A DNA stretch of 6,084 nt from an uncultured Clostridia bacterium (GCA_937896665.1 CALBNS010000112.1:1-6084); one strand, 5' to 3'; numbered from the stretch's first letter, positions 1-5,774 are shown. Notes: generated from the letters alone by a model not told the origin. Made by a program: numbers and translations.

Positions 1-157
1 CTTTTAATAAGACTTTAAATTCATTAACAATTTTAGAGGCTCTTAAATCTTCAATGTAACATTGCTCTATTGGAATGATTTTATGTGTACCTCTTCTATA
101 GAAACCTGTAACCAAGTGTCCGTGTGGGTCTCTTCCCACCGGAACTTGGATTTTGTT
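1..157 (-). pseudogene. RlmCD-like 23S rRNA (uracil-C5)-methyltransferase, N-terminal end lost, runs off left edge
   Basis: The minus strand reads NKIQVPVGRD, then HLVTGFYRRGTHKIIPIEQC and further residues, open to the window edge. This matches the N-terminal part of the RNA uracil-C5-methyltransferase family (RlmCD/RlmD/TrmA), where the pattern is Y-R-N-K-x-Q-x-P-x-G, then G-F-Y, then a basic-H-x-I block and a Cys-containing stretch. In that family the enzyme methylates uracils of 23S rRNA or tRNA with S-adenosylmethionine; the catalytic domain would lie beyond position 1. Immediately upstream of Asn the frame holds Phe-Thr instead of the usual Tyr-Arg, and then a TGA. The family match therefore stops at about position 157, exactly where an IS110 remnant begins on the other strand. 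The TRAM-like N-terminal region is absent to the right, so this copy is truncated and probably inactive. Family assignment is fairly firm; the exact member (RlmCD versus TrmA) is not. Confidence 0.72.
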
Positions 158-617
158 AGTAAATCAATTAAGAGTTATTAAAGCAAAGGATGAAGAATTA
201 AATTCTCATTTAGAGCCATTAATTAATGAAACTGTGCCTAATTTAATAACTATTCAAGGCGTTGGTTATCGTCTCGCGGGATTACTTATAGGAGAGATTG
301 GCGATATTTCTCAATTTCCTTCTCCAGATAAGCTTATCAAGTTTGCTGGTTTAGATGTAAGAATTTATCATTCTGGAACTGTAAAAAAGCGTGGGGGGGT
401 CAGAAAAAGAGGTTCGCCTTTACTTAGATATGCTTTATTTCAAGCTGCAGAAAAATGTAGGATTCATTCACCTGAATTAGCAGAATATTATTCCAAAAAG
501 AAAAATGATGGCAAGCATCCAATATGTGCATTAACTCATACTCTAAGAAAAATACTTAGGATTACTTGCGCATTACTTAAAACTGGGCAAAATTACACAT
601 CAAACATCTCTGATTAG
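158..617 (+). pseudogene. IS110-family recombinase, C-terminal remnant
   Basis: This reading frame encodes about 153 residues matching only the C-terminal half of an IS110-family recombinase. It has a helical linker (KAKDEELNSHL), then the Transposase_20 domain with TIQGVGYRLAGLL, FAGLDVRIYHSGT and a C-terminal helix rich in Lys/Arg. The Ser in YHSGT sits where IS110 enzymes carry the conserved catalytic Ser. The N-terminal RuvC-like DEDD domain is missing, so it cannot act alone. The frame is open upstream to a TAG at 99-101, but 102-157 is the methyltransferase fragment read on the wrong strand; the nominal TTG at 153 has no ribosome binding site. It differs clearly from the complete IS110 recombinase at 3871-5079, so it comes from another element. 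Confidence 0.82.
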
Positions 618-670
618 TGCTTAAATTAGACATATTTTTAATGCTTATCTCTGATAGGCTCTTTTAAGTG

Positions 671-699
671 TGGAAATTAAGAAAAAAATGCTTGATAAT
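671..699 (+). promoter_or_regulatory. possible promoter of the two-gene cassette
   Basis: TGGAAA (671-676, 4/6 match to TTGACA) is followed after 17 nt by GATAAT (694-699, 5/6 match to TATAAT). Transcription would begin near 706, essentially at the ATG at 707, which would make the mRNA leaderless; this fits the absence of any Shine-Dalgarno sequence before that ATG. AT-rich DNA yields such matches by chance. 618-706 otherwise shows only the non-coding tail of the IS110 remnant. Confidence 0.35.
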
Positions 700-706
700 T
701 GTAGGT

Positions 707-1738
707 ATGGGAATATTTGAACCTATCACGCACAGCGAAGAAACACGAGAGTTGCTCAAAAATGCTGAGTCTCTTTTTAATTGTGCTAAAAGCAGATATG
801 AAGACTCTTTAGATGAAGCTCAGGAAAGCATTGAAACTTTAGGGAAGGTTGAGCTTAATTCCTGGGGCAAAGATATTCATGGTTTTATTACTGTCTTTTC
901 AAAGTTCGCAAATGCAGAAGAATCTAAATACGTTCCTGAAAATTCTAAATTAGTATGTTGTGATAAGCCTTCTTGTGAAATGGCATTAGTAATGAAAAAT
1001 ACATCCATAGAAGCAAAAGAGTTACTCAAATTAGGAACTTTGGCTATTGGTACAAGTGTAATAGCTGGAATTGCAGCTTATGGTGCTATTTCTACTTTGA
1101 GTAAAGGAACAGCGATTGCCGCTTCTGGAATTGCAGCAAAGAGTGGTATTGCATTGTCCGCTGCATCAAAAAGTTTGCTAATTGGAGGTGCTGTTGTTGC
1201 TCCACTTCTGATCTTTGGTGCAATATTCGCAAATATAAGAGGGAAAAAGAAATTAGCAGAAGCCAAAAGAATCTATGCTGAAGCAAAGAAAAATGCTACT
1301 GATTTAGACTTGGTTTCAGAACAATTAGAAGCCATTTCTTCTATGTCACATAGATATGAAAAATTTATTAATAAAATCGGAACAATAACGAATCATTACA
1401 TTGAAAAAATGCAACTAATTTCAAATTCATATCAAAAAGATGAAAATGGTATGGTAGATTACAATTTGCTTTTAGATGAAGAAAAGAAAACTCTTCATGT
1501 TGGATGGCTTTTAGCCTGTACATATAGCACAATATTGAAATGTCCAATCCTAAACAATAAAGGTAAACTAAACAAAAAAGCGCAAGAAAATATTATTAAC
1601 TGCAAGCATGATTTGAAAATAATTCAAAAGCAATACATCAAAGAGAAGAAAGGGAAGGGCAAGAAAGTTTTCCTCATTATTTCTATTATTTTATTAGCAA
1701 TCCTTGGAATTGTTTTACTCGCTGTTTTTTTGAAATGA
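707..1738 (+). CDS. membrane protein with glycine-zipper segments and C-terminal anchor, first gene of cassette (unknown function)
   Basis: I do not recognise this 343-aa protein. It starts MGIFEPITHSEETRELL and then has a charged, helical region (about 1-90) with a Cys cluster (CCDKPSC, about 84-90). A long Gly/Ala/Ser-rich hydrophobic stretch follows (about 107-177) with two likely membrane or glycine-zipper segments (LKLGTLAIGTSVIAGIAAYG and SLLIGGAVVAPLLIFGAIFA). Next is a Lys/Ala/Glu-rich, coiled-coil-like region (about 180-310), then a Lys-rich patch and a C-terminal membrane helix (about 321-342, VFLIISIILLAILGIVLLAV). A GTG at 668 is in frame, but it would add 13 residues derived from the junction next to the IS110 remnant. 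I prefer ATG 707 because the MGIF start looks natural and a promoter could place the mRNA start there; neither start has a Shine-Dalgarno sequence. The next gene begins 1 nt after this stop, so the two are very probably co-translated and functionally linked. A scaffold, pore or membrane-sensor role is inference only. Confidence 0.85.
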   Translation: MGIFEPITHSEETRELLKNAESLFNCAKSRYEDSLDEAQESIETLGKVELNSWGKDIHGFITVFSKFANAEESKYVPENSKLVCCDKPSCEMALVMKNTSIEAKELLKLGTLAIGTSVIAGIAAYGAISTLSKGTAIAASGIAAKSGIALSAASKSLLIGGAVVAPLLIFGAIFANIRGKKKLAEAKRIYAEAKKNATDLDLVSEQLEAISSMSHRYEKFINKIGTITNHYIEKMQLISNSYQKDENGMVDYNLLLDEEKKTLHVGWLLACTYSTILKCPILNNKGKLNKKAQENIINCKHDLKIIQKQYIKEKKGKGKKVFLIISIILLAILGIVLLAVFLK

Positions 1739-1739
1739 T

Positions 1740-3209
1740 ATGAAAAAGAAGAACAAAAGAAATCTCTCCGGAGAAATAATTGGAGAATCATTATCAACCA
1801 ACGCTCAAAATGCTTCAAAAGCATCTTTTGATGGAATGTCTCTTTTTAGAGATAAAGTATATGGGAAAATGATTCAAAACGGTCAATTTGAGCAAGGTAA
1901 AGGATCGCTGTTCGAATACATAGAAGCCGCCAAATTTAACAAAGATGCAGCTTTAAAAGGTTCTTCTTTAAATGCAGAGGTAACGGATGTTTATGATTCT
2001 GGTGCAGCAGCCGATATTTTAATAAAAGATAATGGCAAAACTGTTAGAGAGGTCCAAGCAAAGTTTGTAAAATCAACTAAAGATGGAAGGGACAATAGCG
2101 CAGCGTCATCTATTTTTGATCAAGCCGGCGGCCAAAAAGGACACTGGGGCAAATACAAAGGCATGGAAAGGCTAATAAGAAAAGATGACAACTACAATAA
2201 AGATGGTTCCATGCTAAAGGAGGCTCAGAAATTAGCCAAAACTAAAGGAGACTCTCCAACTATTCATGCTGACGATTACAAAGATGTCGCAGAAAATTTA
2301 ACAGATGAATTGAGTCACGACAATATCTCAAGTGGCGGTACAACATATGAGGAAGTAAAGACTGCTTATGATAATCCTGAAAAATATATGAAGGATTTTA
2401 AAAAAGCTGCTTATAAAGAAGAAACTAGAGTAACAGCCGAAAATATGGCTAAGGCAAGTTTTGTAACTGCCGGAATTTTCTCCGGAATAGTTAATTTAGT
2501 TAAAGTATATAAAGAAGAAGAATCGCTATCAGATGCAGCCAAAAATGTTGCAAAAGACAGTATAAAAAGTGGTATTAGAGGATATGCAACTGGTGTTATA
2601 GGATCTTCAATAAGACACTCAGCAATGGAAAAGGGAAATGTATTTCTTTCTGCCGCTGACGCTTCAACCATTTTTGCCGGAGGAATGATTGATGGCGGCG
2701 TTTCATTACTATCTTTCGTAAAAGGTGATATTAATGAAAAAGAATTAGCAACAGAATTAGTTAGCACCATCTGTACATCAACTGTCACTTTATATTTTTC
2801 TAGAGGACTAACAGCTGCTTTGGGAACCGCATTAAATCCGGTTTTATCAATAGCAATTTACACTGCGGCCGGAGTTGTAAAAAGCTGTATTGGCGAGATT
2901 ATCAGAAAAGGTAATTTAGAAATTGAAGAATTAAACAGAGCAACTGCATTACTGCAAGAATCAACAAAACAAGAAAGAGAATTTATTGAAAAATTTAAAC
3001 AATACGTATCTAAAGTTGAAACTGAGACGCAAAAGCAATTCGATAATTTTATTCATGTGTTTGAATATAACATGTCAACGGATGATAATTATGATCTTGC
3101 TATAGATACAATCGTTAGATTTGCTGACTATATGGGCATTGAATTACCTTATTTGAAATTTGATGAATTTGATAATGCCATGAAGAATAAGGTAGTTTTC
3201 AAACTTTAA
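1740..3209 (+). CDS. putative nuclease-like domain plus hydrophobic glycine-zipper region, second gene of cassette (unknown function)
   Basis: This 489-aa protein begins at an ATG 1 nt after the preceding TGA and has no Shine-Dalgarno sequence, as expected for translational coupling. Its N-terminal part has SLFEYIEAAKFN (about 56-67) and then GAAADILIKDNG...REVQAKF (about 88-109). The spacing of Glu59/62, Asp92, Gln106 and Lys108 resembles the PD-(D/E)xK fold in its D...QxK variant, as in Mrr-type endonucleases; this is a motif-level suggestion, not a family assignment. A polar linker (about 130-230) is followed by Gly/Ala-rich hydrophobic segments at about 235-256, 272-292, 311-328 and 342-387, the last with alternating small residues (SRGLTAALGTALNPVL). 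The C-terminus (about 390-489) is charged and helical. The layout suggests a nucleic-acid-acting or sensing head joined to a membrane-active segment, paired with the membrane protein upstream. A defence or toxin role is possible but unproven; a structural or secreted role is not excluded. Confidence 0.85.
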   Translation: MKKKNKRNLSGEIIGESLSTNAQNASKASFDGMSLFRDKVYGKMIQNGQFEQGKGSLFEYIEAAKFNKDAALKGSSLNAEVTDVYDSGAAADILIKDNGKTVREVQAKFVKSTKDGRDNSAASSIFDQAGGQKGHWGKYKGMERLIRKDDNYNKDGSMLKEAQKLAKTKGDSPTIHADDYKDVAENLTDELSHDNISSGGTTYEEVKTAYDNPEKYMKDFKKAAYKEETRVTAENMAKASFVTAGIFSGIVNLVKVYKEEESLSDAAKNVAKDSIKSGIRGYATGVIGSSIRHSAMEKGNVFLSAADASTIFAGGMIDGGVSLLSFVKGDINEKELATELVSTICTSTVTLYFSRGLTAALGTALNPVLSIAIYTAAGVVKSCIGEIIRKGNLEIEELNRATALLQESTKQEREFIEKFKQYVSKVETETQKQFDNFIHVFEYNMSTDDNYDLAIDTIVRFADYMGIELPYLKFDEFDNAMKNKVVFKL

Positions 3210-3254
3210 TAAAATATAAAATTTTCAACCAAAAAATAACATAAACTAAAACAG

Positions 3255-3292
3255 ACTTCAAAACTGAAGTGAACCCCAAATCGGACACTTCA
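3255..3292. repeat. inverted repeats at the 3' end of the IS3 element
   Basis: ACTTCA (3255-3260) faces TGAAGT (3265-3270) across a 4-nt loop. TGAAGTG (3265-3271) can also pair with CACTTCA (3286-3292) around the AACCCCAAATCGGA segment. The two hairpins are mutually exclusive. The second has the same design as the hairpin at the other end of the element (GGTACCCC...GGGGTACC at 6038-6073). Confidence 0.6.
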
Positions 3293-3301
3293 AATAAAAA
3301 A

Positions 3302-3345
3302 GGACTAAGAACAGGAATCAACTAAGGTTCCTGTTTTTTAGTCTT
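3302..3345. terminator. bidirectional rho-independent terminator at the end of IS3 orfB
   Basis: AACAGGAA (3310-3317) pairs perfectly with TTCCTGTT (3328-3335) around a 10-nt loop, extended by GACTAA (3303-3308) with TTAGTC (3338-3343). On the + strand the stem runs into T6 (3334-3339). On the - strand it is followed by CCTTTTTTATTT. It ends orfB and overlaps its last codons and stop. It is also the first convincing terminator downstream of the cassette gene ending at 3209, so it may stop that transcript. Confidence 0.7.
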
Positions 3346-3563
3346 GTTGAGTTGTAGAAAACGATCCACTCTTCTACTAGTTGAATGTAATGCTCTAAAG
3401 ATGTGATATTATTATTGTACAAAGTCTCTTTCTTGAGGATTCCGTGCCAAGACTCCATTGGAGAATCGTCAATAGGTGTTCCCTTTCGACTCATTGAAAT
3501 AGTAATACCTTTAGAAGCACAGATGGCTTTGTATTCGTTGGATGTATACTGGAAACCCTGGTC
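3318..3563 (-). pseudogene. IS3-family transposase orfB, C-terminal part (severed by IS110 insertion)
   Basis: The frame reads DQGFQYTSNEY, then SMSRKGTPIDDSPMESWHG, then FYNSTRLKNRNLS and a TGA. This is the C-terminal third of the IS3 DDE integrase-like domain: the second catalytic Asp in DQG (codon 3561-3563) and the catalytic Glu in PMES are both present. The open frame continues upstream to about 3647, but those residues are IS110 left-end DNA read backwards, so any protein from there is a chimera. Its N-terminal partner is at 5178-5774; joining 3563 to 5178 restores the frame exactly. Confidence 0.88.
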
Positions 3564-3568
3564 GCGTG

Positions 3569-3574
3569 TATCAT
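3569..3574 (+). promoter_or_regulatory. -10 half of a circle-junction promoter (left end)
   Basis: TATCAT matches TATAAT at 5/6. When the element excises and its ends join, TTGCAA at 5159-5164 lies exactly 18 nt upstream (13 nt of right end including the TC core, plus GCGTG of the left end). In the inserted state no comparable -35 sits upstream, since the flanking DNA is IS3 orfB. Predicted transcription start is near 3581. IS621 uses the same split-promoter logic to drive its bridge RNA. Confidence 0.6.
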
Positions 3575-3710
3575 TTTCCCATGAATTGAAGGTTGATTGT
3601 AAACTATATGTGGTTTTAGAAATTTTTGATGGCCCGCATCCAACCAAATCTAATAAGACTTTGATCTTGCATTTAGTCTAAAACCCAATTAATTCTTTGA
3701 TTCTAGTTTA

Positions 3711-3755
3711 AGACGTCCTTGGTCGTGAGTTAAGAACTCGTCATACAGAATGTCT
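3711..3755 (+). other. bridge RNA target-binding loop
   Basis: The stem AGACGT (3711-3716) pairs with ATGTCT (3750-3755), with one G-U pair. The left target guide CCTTGGTC (3717-3724) matches the left target CCCTGGTC (3556-3563) at 7/8, the difference being a tolerated U-G wobble, and ends with the TC core. A capping hairpin GAGTTAAGAACTC occupies 3727-3739. The right target guide TCATACAGA (3741-3749) is complementary to TCTCTATGA (5176-5184) at 8/9, with its GA opposite the TC core. The order stem, left guide, hairpin, right guide, stem is that of the IS621 target-binding loop. Confidence 0.82.
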
Positions 3756-3763
3756 AAACGAAT

Positions 3764-3839
3764 TTAATGGTTAAAAGAATCTGCTTTAATCCAATTGAGT
3801 TAGAACTCGTACAACAGGCGCGATTAGATGAATCATTAA
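3764..3839 (+). other. bridge RNA donor-binding loop
   Basis: The outer stem TTAATGGTT (3764-3772) pairs with AATCATTAA (3831-3839), with one G-U pair. The left donor guide ATCCAATT (3789-3796) matches the element's right end ATCCAATC (5170-5177) at 7/8, the last base being a U-G wobble in the core. The capping hairpin GAGTTAGAACTC is at 3797-3808. The right donor guide, TACAACAGG (3810-3818), can pair with the left-end TGTA (3567-3570) and with the core, but not with the intervening GCG (3564-3566). An inner helix TTTAATC/GATTAGA (3785-3791 with 3822-3828) is possible and would overlap the start of the left guide. Confidence 0.7.
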
Positions 3840-3870
3840 CATTCGATTGTCAAAGGGAAAGGATACTTTT

Positions 3871-5079
3871 ATGTTACCAAAAAGGGCATGTATTGCTTTA
3901 GACGTATCTAAAGGAAATTCACACATGCAAGCCTTTTATTCTGCAGGCTTTAAAGCAACAGATGTCATGATAATCCAACATGATAAAAATGGATTCAACA
4001 CTCTTAATGAATTGATTAAGAAAATTGAAATAGAAACAAACGATACGGTCGCCATTGTATTCGAATCAACTGGTTCTTATTCAAAACCATTAGAACATTT
4101 TCTTTGGTCTATTCATAAGAAATACTACTTAGTTCCTCCTCTATTATCCGCAAAGGTTAGGAAAAGCGATATAAGGCCAACCAAAACCGATGCAATAGAC
4201 TGTGAAACAATCGCTAATGTGTATTACCTAAAGAATCTAAAAGAAGCTGATAGATTAAACAAAATATCTTTAAGGCTCAAAAACTACTCATCTTATTATT
4301 TGTTCTATATCAATAGAGAAGTTGAAACGAAGATTAAATACAGACAATATCTTGATATTGTATATCCAAAAATAGATGAGTATTTTGATGTAATGGCCTT
4401 ATCTTTTATTGAATTTATAAAGAACAATCCTGATCCAAATAAGTTAATGAAAAGAAGCCATGAAGATATTTATAAACGTTTCTTAAAGTTTTCTTACTGT
4501 GGTGAAATCAAATCAAAAGCAAGAGCTACATCCATGAAACAATATTTATCAGAAGCAATGATTACTATTGATTCAGATAACCCAGAAATAACAATTTTAG
4601 CAGATGTCGCTAAAGTACTACTTGAGGACTTAAATCATCTAGAAAATATGCTTAATGAGATAATAGTCTTGGCTATGAAAACAGAGGAATATAAATACAT
4701 AGTCACTATACCTGGATTAAGTAAAAATACAGCTGCTAGGATATCTGCTGAAATAGCTGGAATAGATAGGTTTGCTTCTGCTAGCAAATTTGTAGCCTAT
4801 ATCGGAATTGATCCTACTGTATGTCAATCTGGAAAGTTGACAGGTGAGCATTTAAACATCACTCATAAAGGGAACCAAAGATTAAGGTGCCTTCTTTATT
4901 TGGTATGTGTCGGATCTTTAAAGAATAGAAGCGATTATAATCCAATAAGAGATTTCATCATTAAAAAGAAAAACGATGGACTTGCCCCGAAAGCTGCCAT
5001 CGTAGCTGGATGTAACAAGCTCGCTAGAATCATATATGCGGTATGCTCTAAGCGAGAGGTTTTTTCAATCCAACAATAA
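3871..5079 (+). CDS. IS110-family DEDD/serine recombinase (bridge RNA-guided)
   Basis: This 402-aa protein has the two IS110 domains. The N-terminal RuvC-like DEDD domain has ALDVSK (D11), FESTGSY (E65) and KTDAIDCETIA (D107, D110), spaced almost as in IS621. A longer helical middle section follows (about 130-280). The C-terminal Transposase_20 domain has IPGLSKNTAARISAEIAGI and YIGIDPTVCQSGK, with candidate nucleophile Ser320, then a basic helix near the end. It should cut and join DNA at the core dinucleotide using the bridge RNA encoded just upstream. A TTG at 3847 is in frame, but ATG 3871 is preferred because AAAGGGAAAGGA lies 7 nt before it and D11 then falls in the usual place. No frameshift or missing key residue is seen, so the enzyme is probably active. 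At 402 aa it is longer than IS621 (about 326 aa). Confidence 0.93.
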   Translation: MLPKRACIALDVSKGNSHMQAFYSAGFKATDVMIIQHDKNGFNTLNELIKKIEIETNDTVAIVFESTGSYSKPLEHFLWSIHKKYYLVPPLLSAKVRKSDIRPTKTDAIDCETIANVYYLKNLKEADRLNKISLRLKNYSSYYLFYINREVETKIKYRQYLDIVYPKIDEYFDVMALSFIEFIKNNPDPNKLMKRSHEDIYKRFLKFSYCGEIKSKARATSMKQYLSEAMITIDSDNPEITILADVAKVLLEDLNHLENMLNEIIVLAMKTEEYKYIVTIPGLSKNTAARISAEIAGIDRFASASKFVAYIGIDPTVCQSGKLTGEHLNITHKGNQRLRCLLYLVCVGSLKNRSDYNPIRDFIIKKKNDGLAPKAAIVAGCNKLARIIYAVCSKREVFSIQQ

Positions 5080-5100
5080 GATTATATGCCATAAAAATAA

Positions 5101-5126
5101 AAAACGACTAATCATAGTCAATTTTT
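5101..5126. terminator. weak terminator after the IS110 recombinase
   Basis: GACTA (5106-5110) pairs with TAGTC (5115-5119) around ATCA, with an A-rich run before it and T5 after it. The stem is short (5 bp), so termination would be inefficient, but it lies where the recombinase transcript should end. Confidence 0.4.
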
Positions 5127-5158
5127 GCTAAGCAAATAATCGCGTTACAAAATTCCTG

Positions 5159-5164
5159 TTGCAA
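5159..5164 (+). promoter_or_regulatory. -35 half of a circle-junction promoter (right end)
   Basis: TTGCAA matches TTGACA at 4/6. It lies 13 nt before the end of the element and points outward. In the joined circle it is 18 nt upstream of TATCAT in the left end. In the inserted state it points into IS3 orfB antisense, with no evident -10 at the right distance. Confidence 0.5.
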
Positions 5165-5177
5165 TACTTATCCAATC

Positions 5178-5774
5178 TCTATGAAGGATTAATCCGTGTA
5201 CATCTTTTTCTTTTTCTAAAGCTTTATTCAATGTACCAACCACTTATGGAATATTATTGAATTTTGAGATTTGATATGCCATAACATGACGATCATATAA
5301 ATCAATTATTGTCGATAAATACGCTCGTTTATTACCCCATATAAGATAAGTAATATCTGTACACCATATCTGATTAAAACCTCTGGTTTTGAAATTCCTT
5401 TTAATTAGATTCGGCTGAACATTTTCTTCTATTCGTTTTGCTCCAATACTTGGTCTTGTTCTTCTAATGTATTCGGGCTTGAGATTATATTTTTTCATAA
5501 TCCTAGCTACCTTCTTGTGATTAAAAATTACACCATATTTAATCTTGAGACCTTCTGACACCCTACGATATCCATATGTGCCTTTGCTTTCATCGAAGAT
5601 ATCTTTGATAAGTAGATATTCATAATAATCAGGATCTTCTTTGTCACGATATTTGTAGTAAGTCCTACGAGATATCGCTAAAGCTGCACATAGGTTGGAT
5701 AATTTGTAATCATTTATATGAATTGTTATAAACGTTACTTTTTCCCTCGTCGTGCTTGTAAGAAGGCCTGGTAT
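5178..5774 (-). pseudogene. IS3-family transposase orfB, N-terminal part (nonsense mutation, severed by IS110)
   Basis: From the frameshift site the -1 frame encodes 199 codons. These include KLSNLCAALAISRRTYYKYR and GTYGYRRVSEGLK (HTH_21 region), then GFNQIWCTDITYL with the first catalytic Asp, then IIDLYDRHVMAYQISKFNN. A TAA at 5244-5246 interrupts the frame, but the same frame continues as VVGTLNKALEKEKDVHGLILHR, typical of intact relatives, so this is a point nonsense mutation and not a frameshift. At 5178 the frame meets the IS110 end; its continuation is DQGFQ at 3563. Rejoined, orfB would have about 280 codons, normal for IS3. The product is inactive because the second Asp and the Glu are separated from it. 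Confidence 0.9.

Larger units (their letters stand above)
3581..3840 (+). ncRNA. IS110 bridge RNA (predicted)
   Basis: In the IS110 group the recombinase is guided by a bispecific RNA encoded in the left non-coding end, with one internal loop recognising the target and one recognising the donor (joined element ends). Here there is a 5' domain closed by a perfect 9-bp helix (GGTTTTAGA 3612-3620 with TCTAAAACC 3677-3685), then two stem-loops with guide-bearing internal loops (3711-3755 and 3764-3839). Both are capped by nearly the same hairpin, GAGTTAAGAACTC and GAGTTAGAACTC. The guides match the real insertion site and the element's own ends. The 5' end is set from the predicted junction promoter. 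The 3' end is uncertain and could extend toward the recombinase start; at about 260 nt it would be longer than the IS621 RNA. Confidence 0.82.
3564..5177 (+). mobile_element. complete IS110-family insertion sequence (IS110 group), 1614 bp, TC core
   Basis: The ends are inferred from the host gene. If 3564-5177 is removed, IS3 orfB reads Leu-His-Arg-Asp-Gln-Gly-Phe-Gln without gain or loss of a base. TC lies both before the left end (3562-3563) and at the right end (5176-5177), so it is the shared core dinucleotide. The element has no terminal inverted repeats, as is usual for IS110. It comprises a 307-nt left non-coding region with a bridge RNA, a full recombinase gene, and a right non-coding end of about 98 nt. 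A long left non-coding region is typical of the IS110 group; the IS1111 group carries its RNA on the other side. Confidence 0.88.

Noticed and set aside
1078..1824. Three short minus-strand open frames in the first cassette gene
   Set aside because: They overlap each other or the real coding strand and have low-complexity composition; they are shadows.
2411..2788. 125-aa minus-strand open frame inside the second cassette gene
   Set aside because: It is complementary to the Gly/Ala-rich coding segment, has no ribosome binding site and shows no recognisable domain.
3564..3647. N-terminal 28 residues of the open frame that contains the orfB C-terminal part
   Set aside because: This stretch is IS110 left-end DNA read backwards and overlaps the bridge RNA; it shows no IS3 homology, so the protein would be a chance chimera.
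3403..3681. 92-aa plus-strand open frame opposite IS3 orfB and across the IS110 left end
   Set aside because: It is the antisense shadow of orfB, crosses the insertion boundary and resembles no known protein.
3717..3818. CRISPR-like or tandem repeat array
   Set aside because: There are only two imperfect copies with guide-like differences; they are better explained as the two loops of the bridge RNA.
3847..3870. TTG start for the IS110 recombinase
   Set aside because: The Shine-Dalgarno sequence AAAGGGAAAGGA lies inside this stretch and is correctly spaced for ATG 3871; the catalytic Asp is then at residue 11 as in IS621.
5136..5145. TCGCGT shared by the left (3562-3567) and right (5140-5145) regions as the IS110 core
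   Set aside because: Cutting there leaves about 32 extra bases and does not restore IS3 orfB, whereas the TC core at 3562-3563 and 5176-5177 restores it exactly.
5244..5246. A frameshift ending the orfB N-terminal part
   Set aside because: The homologous sequence continues in the same frame after the TAA, so it is a nonsense change and not a frameshift.
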